From contig OW387136.1 of assembly GCA_936440205.1 (NCBI GenBank), positions 34,267,927 through 34,331,926 on the forward strand: a stretch of DNA of 64,000 nt. The letters are read 5' to 3'. The position numbers and the translations under genes were made by a program. Each line of letters starts with the position of its first letter. The first letter of the stretch is position 1. Below are positions 56,001-64,000 of this stretch, piece by piece. The notes beneath the pieces are model-generated. The model saw only the letters and a program-made list of their open reading frames with translations. It searched no databases and was not told the DNA's origin. This DNA comes from Lepidonotus clava (Eukaryota > Annelida > Polychaeta > Phyllodocida > Polynoidae).

Positions 56001-59000
56001 CACCTGCTGCCACCTAGAGACTAGGCGGCGCAGTACAGTTCTACAATTAGATGAGACCTACCTTGGTAAAGGGTGAAATATAATTAGAACTGTACAAGAC
56101 GACTAGGCGACAGGTGGGAGCAGGTACCCACCCTATATCCCACCCCAGGAATTAACACTGTTCGCCTAGAAATAATTTTTTCCTGCTCAAGAAATTTATC
56201 TTTAAATACTGCCGCGCATGCGCAATTGCCTTCTCACCTGCTCCCACCTGTCGCCTAGTCGTCTTGTACAGTTCTAATTATATTTCACCCTTTACCAAGG
56301 TAGGTCTCATCTAATTGTAGAATTATCTTTGCTACAATGTTGACATTCATTACCAGATAGTATAAAGATATTTGGAAATTGCCATAAGTCAAAACATGGT
56401 GATTCATCTTGTTCCTGAATGTATAATGGTTGGGAGACCATAAATTGGTAATAAAATGGAGTTTCTAATGTCAATTTAATGTGCCTCGTCTCTTCCTGCA
56501 CCCAGGACGTTCTGCCCCCACTCCTCAGCTACTGCGCCCGCTGTCTGTCACCCGAAAAGGGGCGTGGCCAGAGGAGGGAGCGTGGCGAGGAGGAGAGTGG
56601 GCGTGTCCAGGCAGCTGTCACTCAGCTGTTGGCCGAGCTGGTGCTTCACAAAGCCCCGCCCCCTGCACACGGTGAGATGTTGGAAGACTACAGCACCTAC
56701 CTGCTCGACTTTGGCAGCGTGACTAACAAGTAAGTAGAACTGAAAAGGCCTAAAAAGGGCTCAAGACTTCGGTATTCCAAAATTTACATAATTCTTATTT
56801 TTTTGTCAAAAATAATTGGGTCTTAACAGTTGTAATAAAAAGAAGTATTGCAGTAAAACGAGAGAAATTGAGACTGGGAGAACAGAACAAAATAAACAGG
56901 AGATCCCCCGCTGAAATGGGAGGTCTGGCACCTTCGTTGTTGGTCTAAAGCTACATAAATGCAGGCTTATGAGTCCCCTTTTGTCGGTCTAGGTGCCCGG
57001 ACAGCAAGGCGGTGCCCGAGAACCTTATGAAGAGACTGGAGATGTTGACGGGAGAGGTCACCGCAGAGAACTTACCAAGCATCTGGGCCATCGTACTATG
57101 CATACCACACATAAGGTAGGCTGAAACTTCTGTTAAATAAAGTAACTGCTTATAAAAATATAGTTTGTATTAATGATTAAATTCATTTTGACAGTTTAGG
57201 TATCCAACGTAATGTACTTTCAAGATTTTTCCAAGATCATATCCAACGGATGTATGTGAAGCATAATGTAAATCGCTAAAATAATGTTAGTCGTAAAGAA
57301 AAGGTGTAAGTCTTAAAGATGATTTGTAAAATGATACTTTACTGTAGGTTTAATAAGAAAATAGTTTAATAGTGGAAAGGGCATTTGTCAAGTTTTGAGG
57401 CGTTGTTGAAGACTTCCTGAAATGAGTGGTTAATAAAATACACATACCAAGTAGTTGGTAGATCAGGATACCAACCACATAGGGAAAACAGGGAAAATGA
57501 AAAAAAAAATTCCTGACAGGCAGAACACAGGGAATTTGGCAGTTTTGCCAAAGCACAGGGAATTTCATTTGGCCAGGTTATGAAATTCCTGATTCTCAAG
57601 ATATTAGGGATTCAACTTTCCATTGTTGGGTGGTTCAAATGGTGTCAAGTGCAGAGGCTTTTAAATTTGCCAGGGGAAACACAGGGAATTTTAAAATGGA
57701 ATTTAGGTTGTCGGCAGCCAGATGTGAATAAGTCTGTATCAGCCTCTCTTTCTCAATCGTTCACTAATGATGTTTGTTTCGTGCACTCCCACTGGTTGTA
57801 GGCCGTTAGACGCCAACACATGCTCCCCCGTCCTGCAGCGTTTAATGGAGAGCGCCACCAGCTTGGCTCAGGACGCCGATGAACACACCAAAGGTAACAC
57901 ACCTTAATTAACTTTGTAGCAAATCTCTATAATGTTATCATGTAGTTCTATGTCATAATAGAATGACATAGCATATTAGATCTTTCATGTAATTTAAGAA
58001 TTCTGTTTTCTCTTATTATTTCAGTTCTAATACAAACGTAGCCACGTATTTGTTACATGTGATTTTACATGTTCACTGTTGTTCAAGTTATTTCCTTTAA
58101 TTAAATTAAAGTTGTAGAATATAATAGTTTAGCATATATATTACCTTTTACTCTAAAGGTTCGTTTTTCACACCTACAAGGCTTTAGAGTCCATTTCACT
58201 AGTTTCATCTGTTGTAATCTGATATAAACCTAATGTTTCCCTTGTCCAGATGCAGCCCTGTGTGTCGTGGCAGAGGCGATATTTGCGCTTATACAGAAAC
58301 AGACAACAGAGGACTTTTTCGCAACAATCACTCCAGACATCATATTAAATCTACTGCAGTAAGTCAACTTTAAAGATGTACAGTAATTGTGGGACTGTAG
58401 TAATATTGAAGTAAGCCGTATAGCCCCGCTCGAGGTTAGTCATTCCACCCGTACCAAGTATCCTGCCCTTTCTCAGGTAGATCTGGGACACAATAAACAA
58501 CCCAAAAACCTGTACATTTTCTGTCACCTGCTGTAAGTTTGTCTTCTCCTATGATCTCATGAATATACCAAAATGCAAGTCTAATGGCACATTCAGAGTG
58601 TAATAACAATGTGTCATGTTGGTGTACCACACTCCATAAGAAATAACATGTATAATATGTAGCCAGAACTATCCCTATGTCACAATAAAAGGAACACAAA
58701 ATAAACTGGTTCTTGCTGACCAGATAGTTTTCGTTGTGTTCATTTCACACTCCTCTGATTCAGGTTGTAAATGCTTGAGTTTAAGTAGTACTCCTGTGGT
58801 AATAATCTGCTGCTGGGCCGTTCGGCCGATTACACTTGACCCAGGGTATACTGCAGAGAACTATCCCCAGGGTCTACTTTTAATTCAGCCAATCAGAATG
58901 CACCTTACTTCAGCAACCTCCTGATACACTGGGTCTTCACTTTCTATACCCAGGGTCTACTACCCTAATATTCTACAGCCTGGTACTGCTGTGCATCTCA

Positions 59001-62000
59001 GCCCTTGAGTATAGATCTACAGCCAATACCTACTATACCCTGGGTCTTCAGCTTCTGTACCCTGAGTCTACAACATTTATTTACTATACCCTGGGTAATC
59101 ACATTCTTTACCCTGGGTCTACTACCAGCCCAGCTGTCCAGCAGCTGGGCACCGGGCTTCTGAGCCACTGAATCTACCAGCTTTACCCTAGAATACCCTG
59201 GGTCTTCACCTTCTGTACCCTGGGTATACTTACTTAACTGTGTACCCTGGGTCTACTTACAGCACTATACCCTGGGTCTACTTAACTATACCCTGGGTCT
59301 CCTAACTCTACTATACCCTGGGTTTTCATTTTCCCTACCCTGGGTCTCCTAACTCTACTATACCCTGGGTCTACTAGCTCTACTATACCCTGGGTCTTCA
59401 TTTTCCCTACCCTGGGTCTCCTAACTCTACTTTACCCTGGGTCTACTAGGTCTACTTTACCCTGGGTCTTCATTTTCTCTACCCTGGGTATACTAATTTT
59501 ACAGTATACCCTGGGTCTACTAGCTCTACTATACCCTGGGTCTTCATTTTCTCTACGCTGAGCCTACTAATTTTACTATACCCTGGGTCTACACCTTCCA
59601 TACTCTGAGGGCACTACCCCTAAAATGCATAGCCCTGCCCTATTGGAGCATTGCTGCCCTGAAGCTGCCAACTTTACCTACTATACCCTGGGTCTTCTCT
59701 TTTTGTACCCTGAGTCTACTAATTTTAATTACTATACCCAGGGTCGACACCTTCTGTACCCTGAGCCTACTGAATTTTTTATTGAGTACTGGCCTGCTTT
59801 ATTAGGGAGTGGCCTGCTGAGCCCCTGAGATCACTTTCTTTTGTCTACTTTACTCTAGGTCTTCATTTTCTGTACCCTGAGTCTACTACAGTCTACTACA
59901 TACATGCCCAAACCTCCTTTGTAACGGCGCTTCTGATTGGTTGATTTTGAAGTGGCCCCAGGGGGCAGTTTCCTGGTGTGTACCCTGGGTACAGTGTAAT
60001 CGGCCGAACGGCCCAGCAGCTAATAACCTTCTCATAGGTAAATCTAATAAATCAAATAGCCGTTCCCAGTGCATGGCGAGGGGGTAGAGTTGATTTTGAT
60101 ACAGTAGAAGGCAGGTTTTGTGCAGCCAAAATTGTGCCACACGTTGCTGAAGGTCATGGAACCCCTGCGAATATTCATAAGTCTCAAAACCTGTTCCTGT
60201 TGCAGGTCATTCGCTGGTAACGTGCATGCCCTGCGTACTGCGGCCCTTTACTTCACACACGCGGGAACCAGCAGTGACGTGGGTCATGTGACCTCAGAAG
60301 ACCTGTTTAAAAAGCTACTGCCATCCTTAGAGAACAACCTGTCTTCACCACACGCCCGGGTATGTCCACAGAAATCTAGTTTCATATATCTGCTTTTTTG
60401 AGGCACATAATTTAAAGGACAGCAGACACATGGAAATTGACCTCAAGACCATTCGTGTAGCATTTTGTTGGTTTTAATTACAAATTAATTCTTTTTTCTT
60501 TCTTTTTAGAAAATATTCTCTTTGAGCAGTACATTTCTTAGGCATAGTCATAATACGCACAACATAATATTTCTCTATTCATTGTGCTGTGTTGAATTAT
60601 AGTCCTATGTAACAGGAAAACTCAAATCTCGATAATCAATGTTTCTGCAATTGTAAACTTTCCCGTTATGCAGTATTAATTACAATTTCATAGGGCCTAC
60701 TAATATGAGAATAATGTGCTCTTAAGGTTAAATCATTCTTACTGACCTGTCTTATTTTTCCCACTGTTTTAGGTGCGCCTGCTGACATTACAGATCTGCG
60801 TCCAGTTTGATCTCCCATTGCCCGTGCTACCGCCTGACGAGGTGGGTGCACATCACAGATGGGAAAAATAATTCCCAGTCGCTTAAAACATGGGAAATTT
60901 TATTTTCTGGAACTAGAAATGCACTTCTTTCATCAAAAATGTCATATACATATTCAGAACTCTTTGCAGGGTGCCCACGCAAGTGTGACGTTCCTTGGTA
61001 GGTTGCGGTTTCCAATTCCTACGGTGAAGGGACGTGCGGGTCGTTTTGATCTCGCCGAACAAAGAGTTGGAACAGGAAACCGAGGTGTTAGATTAATAGC
61101 CGTGCCTCACGCATGAGGGGGAACGCGCGGGACGGTTGGGGAATGGGTATTCTCGGATGGGGGAGGGGGGGGGTGCAGTGCGCCGGTCTGTCGGGCCTGG
61201 AGTGTTCCGGAGGTGGATCAGTTTTTATTAGGGGGGGGGGGGGTGAAGGATGGATCTTTGTTGTTCTGGTTTGTCCAATCCGGTCTTCCGTGGGGGTCGG
61301 GTCGCTGCTTTCCTAGTGGTTGGTAGCGTGGGGCCAAGTGGGTCGCACCTTTGTCCCAGTGGTCACAGGCCGGCCGCTCACAATTTCGGGCTTTCGTACC
61401 TGTCTGGTCTTCCGGTCCCAGGTCGATCTTCGGGCAAATCCGGGCTTTCGGGCCATCTTCGGTCTTCCTGACCCCTATTCTTTCATTTCAGATAACTTAC
61501 TAAACTAAGAACATTTACTTGAGTTCAACTAGTTAATTAACTTCTATTTTAGCATATCTTTGGTTTAAACCCATACGAGGGTCAGGTTACTGGAAGAAGA
61601 CGCGTGAACACAAGGAGTACCAAGATGGGACTGTTTATTTCGGGCCTTCACTCCCCCTTTTATACTCTATTACTCGATTCTGATTGGTCACTTAGATCAC
61701 GTGACTACTCTGATGTCATATCCAGTTACAACTTTTTCTTTTAAGAGGTCTTAAAAAGGTCTTAAAATGGATCTGATTAGGAAATTAAATCCAAATTTTA
61801 GGATGAGCAAAATTGCCGCTTTTTGCCACGTATTGTGACATCGAATATCATGTGATCAAATTTGTTTGTGACCTGTGGCAAATTGGTCTTAAATTTGCCA
61901 AACACAGGTCTTGAATAGGTCTTTAAAAGGTCTCAAATTGATTTTTGTTTTGGCAGGGTAATACAAGTGTGGACTATAGTACCTTTGAAAGCCCTGCCAA

Positions 62001-64000
62001 AACAAAGGCATAGGTCTGTTTTTGAATTGGGTCCATTGTAGTAGGGCGGCGGACAATGTAATTGTTTAATTGGTGTGCCCTCTCTGACCCCCAGTGGTGG
62101 TGGTCTGTGGGGCCTCCACTCAGTCTCTTCTCATTGGTCACTGGTGGTAGAGGTAGGAGGGACAAATATCAGTGATTGACATCCACTGCCCATGGGTCCT
62201 ATATATATAGGTATGTCCAATTTGAGAGACTGGAAAGCCCAGGTTGCCCTGAAAACAATATTAATTTGTTGTTTCCAATAAATGTACTCATGTAGTTATA
62301 TCTGACAAACGCTTAAAGTATAAATTTTCAAACTATTTTTAGTGATAAGCATTTGATTTATCATTACTTAATTAAGTAACACATTTTCCTTTCAAATTGA
62401 TTTTAATTTCAATTTTAGTAAGGGCAAACTAAGAAACAGAAAATGAAATATCCTTTGGCCTTGACTGGCTCCCCTCTCACCCTCCACCTCCCCTCCCCCT
62501 CCCCCACCCCCACCCCCCACCCTACCACCCTATAGTGGACCACAGAACTGTATGGGAGGGGTGCCAAGGTGGAGGGTTTGGGGGGGGGGGTTGAAGCAGT
62601 GACCAGTGAGTGTGGCCATGGCAGGTGAGTCACGGGTGAGCGGAGGGGCTGTCTATATACAACCACCACTACCAGTGACTACTACACACCACCCCCACAG
62701 TGGGGAGGGGAGGGGAGGGGGGGGGGGTGTAGTGGGGGAGGGGGGTCCTTATGTTGCATGTTGAATTTACTGGGACCCTGGGTTTTTATTGTTAGAAAAT
62801 CTTTCCCTCGTGGGGTTGGTGTTTGAAGAGTCCCTGCCAAAACATCGGCCGGTCTCCGGCCGAAATCTTTAGATGTCTAGTTGAAAAAGCGTGGGCACCC
62901 TGCTTTAGGTAGAAGTACATACACATCTTGTGGGCGTGCACAGGTAGAAGGAGAAAGCATTCTTAGGCTGTGCAGACAAGACATGTATTTCAAAGCCATT
63001 TGAATTACATTGCTTCCCACCATAGAGAACCACCCACAAAAGGCAGTTTTTTTTTTAAAAAATTACGTATTACAAATGTAGTGCTTAATATTTTGTGACT
63101 TAGTTTGGGTTTCAAAATATATGTGCCTTGTACTGTAACAATTTGTCTTCATTTGCATAAGTCAAAATGAAAAAGTATTTAAAAAGGGGGGGAAAAAATC
63201 ACGTATATTGTTTTATGACATTTCTACTTAAATACATTTAGATTAGACCAAATAATGATAGAGGAAAGTGCATGAGGACAGGGTTAATTTTGATAAACAG
63301 TGAATTTCAAGTGCAATTTGAGTCGTAACCCTTCGACTATGCCCTTTTTTACATGAGAAATTGTTGTCAATGATAAACGCTGTAGCCTTCCTAGTCAGGC
63401 CCATAATGGTCAATTATTTAATTTCTGATGCACAAGGGATTACTTCGAAGACGGCTTTAAATTTAAATTAATGCAATTATGACAAGGTCCAAGACTAATG
63501 ATAAACTACAGATGGTACCAGTGTAATCATTTCGGTGTCTTCCCTTCTGACTGCAGGCTGACTTTGAGCGTGTGGGCCTGTTCCGGATCTGTCTGGAGGC
63601 AGAGAAGGTGGCCGTGACCGTGCAGACGTACCGTAACAAACTGGTGCATCTAGAGAAGTTAGACTTCACCACCATCCCCATCCAATTACCAGTGGGACCC
63701 TACGACACGGTAAGTGCCTATCCCAAACCTGACCCCCCAGACCTTACCCCTCCCTAACTGCCCTCATCCAACTACCAGTGGGACCCTACGACACGGTAAG
63801 TGCCTACCCCAACCACGACCTCAAGATCTAATCCTTCCGCCACCCCGGCCGCTCTACAAACACCTCTACTGGTTCAATCCTACAGGGATGCCGTTTTGTC
63901 TTCTTGATACAGATTTCCCTATTTTCGCTTTCAAAAGTCTTAAAGTTTCAGGAGAAAAATACTGTTTGATTTCATGTAGCAGGAAGCATTTATGTGTATT
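41584..64000 (+). CDS. UTP20: U3 snoRNA-associated processome protein UTP20, 19 coding exons, 3' end outside window
   Basis: Large HEAT-repeat protein of the nucleolar small-subunit processome, needed for 18S rRNA processing. The window encodes the first 722 residues of a protein that is about 2,785 residues in human. Recognised by the start MKGKSTSSHHREQNTYR (human begins MKTKPVSHKTENTYR), then FQTFAERLAVVNVD, QPLLDLLVQVARDLQ, NFAAESFAFLMRKV, EGVGRLLFESVKGV and IRPLD. All 19 exons splice GT-AG with consistent phase. Divergence from human is much greater than for DNAH1, as usual for this family's middle region. A DIRS-type fossil and several DNA-transposon remains lie in its introns, outside exons. 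Confidence 0.93.
41723..41866. repeat. Pair of identical short hairpins
   Basis: AGGGGCCAGTCGGGCCCCTAG occurs at about 41723 and 41845, about 120 bp apart in UTP20 intron 1. Each has a GGGGCC/GGCCCC stem. Confidence 0.7.
41878..42336. mobile_element. MITE-like element with 19-bp inverted ends
   Basis: CCATTCGCCTAGCAGAGGT and ACCTCTGTTAGGCGAATGG face each other with one mismatch, 459 bp apart in total. No coding sequence inside. Confidence 0.65.
42334..43214. repeat. GACATG-module element, copy 3, with nested insertion
   Basis: The left part (ACTAAATTCGACACAGCAAC) and right part (GACATGCGACATGG modules, ending CCATCAAGGGCCCCC) match the two ends of the 7.6-kb copy. The middle is interrupted by the element at 42529. 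Confidence 0.6.
42529..42898. mobile_element. MITE with 20-bp perfect inverted repeats, nested
   Basis: TGTGATGTCATCTAGGCTCT (42536-42555) is exactly inverted at 42869-42888. G+C content is higher than in the flanks. It sits inside the GACATG element, so it is the younger insertion. Confidence 0.7.
43823..44038. mobile_element. MITE with long inverted repeats and TTA target duplication
   Basis: Ends GGCCAGGCTAAAAAAAAAAT and the inverse of ATTTTTTTTTAGGCTGGCC, continuing inward through CTGTTTC(T/C)GGTGGACCG. TTA lies directly on both sides, which fits a PIF/Harbinger-type three-base duplication. The centre is poly(T). Confidence 0.75.
44987..45013. repeat. Short perfect palindrome
   Basis: Two 13-bp arms (AAACATTCCAAAT and its inverse) around one C. 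Could be a hairpin or chance in AT-rich DNA. Confidence 0.7.
45046..45345 (+). mobile_element. tRNA-derived SINE with GAAT-repeat tail
   Basis: B box GGTTCAATTCCC lies between inverted arms AAGCACCGACC and GGTCGATGCTT. A body follows, then (GAATGAAT)n at about 45218-45300 and TTTTTATTGACAT. The tail resembles LINE-mobilised 3' ends. It lies in UTP20 intron 1. Confidence 0.55.
46139..46409. mobile_element. MITE, copy 2 (partner at 4188)
   Basis: TATAGACCTTGTGCAGACGT at the left and CTGCACAACGTCTATA at the right are inverted. The internal GATCACCAATATGGCG is shared with the 4.2-kb copy. A third left-end fragment, ATAGACCTTGTGCAGA, is at about 17068. Confidence 0.65.
46597..46677 (+). CDS. UTP20: UTP20 coding exon 2
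   Basis: 27 residues, FQTFAERLAVVNVDVARRVQ onward; human has FLTFAERLGNVNIDIIHRI. Phase 0 at both ends. Confidence 0.93.
47088..47154 (+). CDS. UTP20: UTP20 coding exon 3
   Basis: FFGEAMRKWSELNYTQHF parallels human 'FFEGLLKWRELNLTEHF'. Phase 1 end. Confidence 0.93.
47350..47411 (+). CDS. UTP20: UTP20 coding exon 4
   Basis: FRQEVSGTVFSFTQLIHHQ aligns with human 'KEVIDKCQSFNQLVYHQ'. Phase 0 end. Confidence 0.9.
47691..47761 (+). CDS. UTP20: UTP20 coding exon 5
   Basis: LLKHLQVPDSLAYQPLL aligns with human 'LKTHLQVKNSFAYQPLL'. Phase 2 end. Confidence 0.93.
47971..48090. mobile_element. 120-bp fold-back element
   Basis: GATGGGCGACTGGAAGAGTC and its imperfect inverse (GATTCTCACAGTCGCCCATC) form the ends, and the arms continue inward through GCCAGTAAA. 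Almost all of the element is stem. Confidence 0.7.
48413..48607 (+). CDS. UTP20: UTP20 coding exon 6
   Basis: VQVARDLQSDFYVYFEDVLP and FTCLSYLFKFLWRAMVNNMS follow human UTP20. The 3' part of the exon has a decayed tandem copy just downstream (48625-48706). Phase 2 end. Confidence 0.94.
48625..48706. repeat. Decayed copy of the end of UTP20 exon 6
   Basis: CTCTCGTACCTATTTAAGTT and GATGGAGGGTCATAGTTGA mirror the exon's CTCTCGTACCTCTTTAAGTT and ATGGAGGGCCATGGTCAA, 94-95 bp downstream. Many substitutions, so older than the DNAH1 15.8-kb copies. Confidence 0.8.
48964..49048 (+). CDS. UTP20: UTP20 coding exon 7
   Basis: INNFAAESFAFLMRK matches human 'IRNFAAESFTFLMRK'. Phase 0 end. Confidence 0.95.
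49322..49381 (+). CDS. UTP20: UTP20 coding exon 8
   Basis: 20 residues, VKDFSALCDLMFTDLQVHPD. Phase 0 at both ends. Confidence 0.92.
49643..49720 (+). CDS. UTP20: UTP20 coding exon 9
   Basis: QVEGVGRLLFESVKGVQKRL matches human 'KVEGVGQLLFEMCKGVRNM'. Phase 0 at both ends. Confidence 0.94.
50036..50064. repeat. (AT)n microsatellite
   Basis: Uninterrupted TA repeat in a UTP20 intron; a shorter one lies at 47823-47837. Confidence 0.9.
50150..50290 (+). CDS. UTP20: UTP20 coding exon 10
   Basis: 47 residues beginning VLPVIFEKLGSRDLPQTEVV; human has 'LILRKLGPVTETETQLP'. Phase 0 at both ends. Confidence 0.9.
50616..50753 (+). CDS. UTP20: UTP20 coding exon 11
   Basis: 46 residues, including RLLKLLLTLVSYKKGILVLP, helical like a HEAT repeat. 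Phase 0 at both ends. Confidence 0.88.
51256..51468 (+). CDS. UTP20: UTP20 coding exon 12
   Basis: 71 residues with LLLQTVSQLLVAERVSLTFK and FTRTVFPMPLFEK. Phase 0 at both ends. The DIRS fossil lies in the intron that follows. Confidence 0.88.
51639..56039 (+). mobile_element. DIRS-type tyrosine-recombinase retroelement (fossil)
   Basis: About 4.4 kb in sense orientation in a UTP20 intron. Ends are inverted, not direct, repeats: 51639-51680 and 55998-56039 match over about 41 bp, the hallmark of DIRS elements. Parts in order: gag-like region (52004-53089), reverse transcriptase with RNase H (53146-54546; YIDD box and DLKDAYYSVP), a DIRS-typical 'DLFAS' block (about 54620-54890), and tyrosine recombinase (54742-55908; HxxR box and terminal Tyr). 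It looks close to whole, with perhaps one or two breaks. The identical ends and long open regions suggest a fairly recent insertion. No flanking target duplication is seen, as expected of this class. Confidence 0.85.
56039..56322. repeat. Perfect 87-bp inverted repeat containing DIRS-like ends
   Basis: Arms 56039-56125 and 56236-56322 are exact inverse copies around a 110-bp centre. Each arm includes CTGTACAAGACGACTAGG..AGGTGGGAGCAGG, related to the end of the adjoining DIRS element (CTGTACTGCGCCGCCTAGTC), and outside that a 51-bp segment that is also inverted. It abuts the DIRS end exactly. Probably a short relative or rearranged end of the same family. Confidence 0.85.
56506..56729 (+). CDS. 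UTP20: UTP20 coding exon 13
   Basis: VLPPLLSYCARCL and LLAELVLHKAPPPAHGEM align with human 'LPSFLSYIVNCFL' and 'LAKLILNKAAPPTAGSM'. A basic insert, GRGQRRERGEEESGR, is not in human. Phase 2 end. Confidence 0.93.
56993..57115 (+). CDS. UTP20: UTP20 coding exon 14
   Basis: 41 residues ending SIWAIVLCIPHIR, which joins exon 15 to give the conserved HIRPLD. Phase 2 end. Confidence 0.92.
57485..57715. repeat. Old DNA-transposon remnant with CACAGGGAATTT words
   Basis: ACAGGGAA(T/A)(T/A)T recurs at least four times, next to AAATTCCTG in inverse. This pattern is common in decayed invertebrate DNA transposons; no ends are clear. Confidence 0.4.
57802..57893 (+). CDS. UTP20: UTP20 coding exon 15
   Basis: PLDANTCSPVLQRLMESATS, corresponding to human 'RPLEKEKVIPLVTGFIEAL'. 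Phase 1 end. Confidence 0.9.
58250..58358 (+). CDS. UTP20: UTP20 coding exon 16
   Basis: ALCVVAEAIFALIQKQTTED, corresponding to human 'LFVLCQAVNTLLSLEES'. Phase 2 end. Confidence 0.9.
58806..60020. mobile_element. 1.2-kb MITE with internal array of ACCCTGGGT motifs
   Basis: Inverted ends: CTGCTGGGCCGTTCGGCC then GATTACACTTGACCCAGGGT at the left, and ACCCTGGGTACAGTGTAATC then GGCCGAACGGCCCAGCAG at the right. TAATAA stands on each side (58800-58805 and 60021-60026), a likely target duplication. Between lie about thirty copies of TACCCTGGGT(C/A)TA in mixed spacing of roughly 20-40 bp. No protein is encoded. Confidence 0.8.
60206..60359 (+). CDS. UTP20: UTP20 coding exon 17
   Basis: VHALRTAALYFTHAGTSSDV and LFKKLLPSLENNLSSPHAR, the latter like human 'LFPKLQANISTGVSKIR'. 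Phase 0 end. Confidence 0.92.
60773..60841 (+). CDS. UTP20: UTP20 coding exon 18
   Basis: 23 residues, VRLLTLQICVQFDLPLPVLP; human has 'IRLLTIRILNHFDVQLP'. Phase 0 at both ends. Confidence 0.92.
60966..62903. mobile_element. 1.9-kb non-coding DNA transposon with 15-bp inverted tips
   Basis: GCAGGGTGCCCACGC (60966-60980) is perfectly inverted at 62889-62903, with TTT on both sides. The CAGGGTGCCCAC tip recalls hAT-type elements. Inside are GC-rich and G-rich stretches, repeated AGGTCTTAAA words and CCCTGCCAAAAC/GTTTTGGCAGGG pairs that suggest nested pieces. No transposase recognised. Confidence 0.65.
62474..62746. repeat. C-rich and G-rich runs with G-quadruplex potential
   Basis: A C-rich block (62474-62522) and a G-rich block (62702-62746; GGGGAGGGGAGGGGAGGGG followed by more G runs) face each other about 200 bp apart in UTP20 intron 18, inside the element at 60966. 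Each has more than four G runs of three or more on one strand. Confidence 0.8.
63557..63709 (+). CDS. UTP20: UTP20 coding exon 19, donor duplicated
   Basis: 51 residues, with LFRICLEAEKVAVTVQTYRN (human 'VFAILRQAELVPATVNDYRE'). The exon end and its donor (ACG/GTAAGT) recur 86 bp downstream. The first donor keeps the frame; reading on from it into the copy meets a stop. Phase 0 at both ends. Confidence 0.92.
63676..63810. repeat. UTP20: 86-bp tandem duplication over the UTP20 exon 19 donor
   Basis: CCAGTGGGACCCTACGACAC followed by GGTAAGTGCCTA occurs at 63689 and again 86 bp later. The second copy lies wholly in the intron and has an intact donor. Confidence 0.92.

Noticed and set aside
58850-59990. 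CRISPR-like spaced repeats
   Set aside because: The spacing is irregular, the motif is short and nearly palindromic, the DNA is eukaryotic, and the array sits inside a MITE.
61113-61508. Overlapping GC-rich open frames
   Set aside because: They fall inside the 60966-62903 element, are glycine-rich from G runs and match no family I know.

Overview
This is eukaryotic, animal nuclear DNA: two long split genes with GT-AG introns, AT-rich introns and many short transposable elements. The genes are head to head. DNAH1 (axonemal dynein heavy chain 1) is on the minus strand from about 41.25 kb to beyond the left edge. UTP20 (small-subunit processome component) is on the plus strand from 41,584 to beyond the right edge. 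Proteins were recognised from remembered human DNAH1 and UTP20 sequences; no search was run. The animal looks like an invertebrate. Intronic repeats with a 'GTTTAACGTCC'-type core (near 8.9 and 14.3 kb) resemble repeats I associate with bivalve molluscs, so a bivalve or related lophotrochozoan is my best guess, held weakly.

Layout. 1-41 kb: 46 consecutive coding exons of DNAH1 (about 2,813 residues) from the initiator Met through tail, linker, AAA1-AAA4 and the start of the stalk, plus one 5'UTR exon. Every junction was checked for splice sites and phase, and the frame stays open throughout. One exon (AAA1 Walker B) is present in two equal-length, phase-identical versions that look mutually exclusive. 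Three further phase-compatible optional exons (93, 18 and 15 nt) are proposed. 41.25-41.58 kb: a compact bidirectional promoter with an X-box-like half site, an ETS site and an E-box. 41.6-64 kb: 19 coding exons of UTP20 (722 residues).

Introns hold mobile-element remains. There is a DIRS-type tyrosine-recombinase retroelement fossil (51.6-56.0 kb) next to a perfect 87-bp inverted repeat, several MITEs (one with an internal array of about thirty 'ACCCTGGGT' motifs), two tRNA-derived SINEs, and a family built from 'GACATG' modules. A second theme is short tandem duplication across exon edges, which copies splice sites (15.8, 21.2, 48.6 and 63.7 kb; a weaker case at 4.8 kb).

The two genes are functionally unrelated: one is a cilia motor, the other a nucleolar ribosome-assembly factor. 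They share only the intergenic promoter. The most unusual biology is the duplicated AAA1 catalytic exon, which would let one DNAH1 gene make two motor variants.
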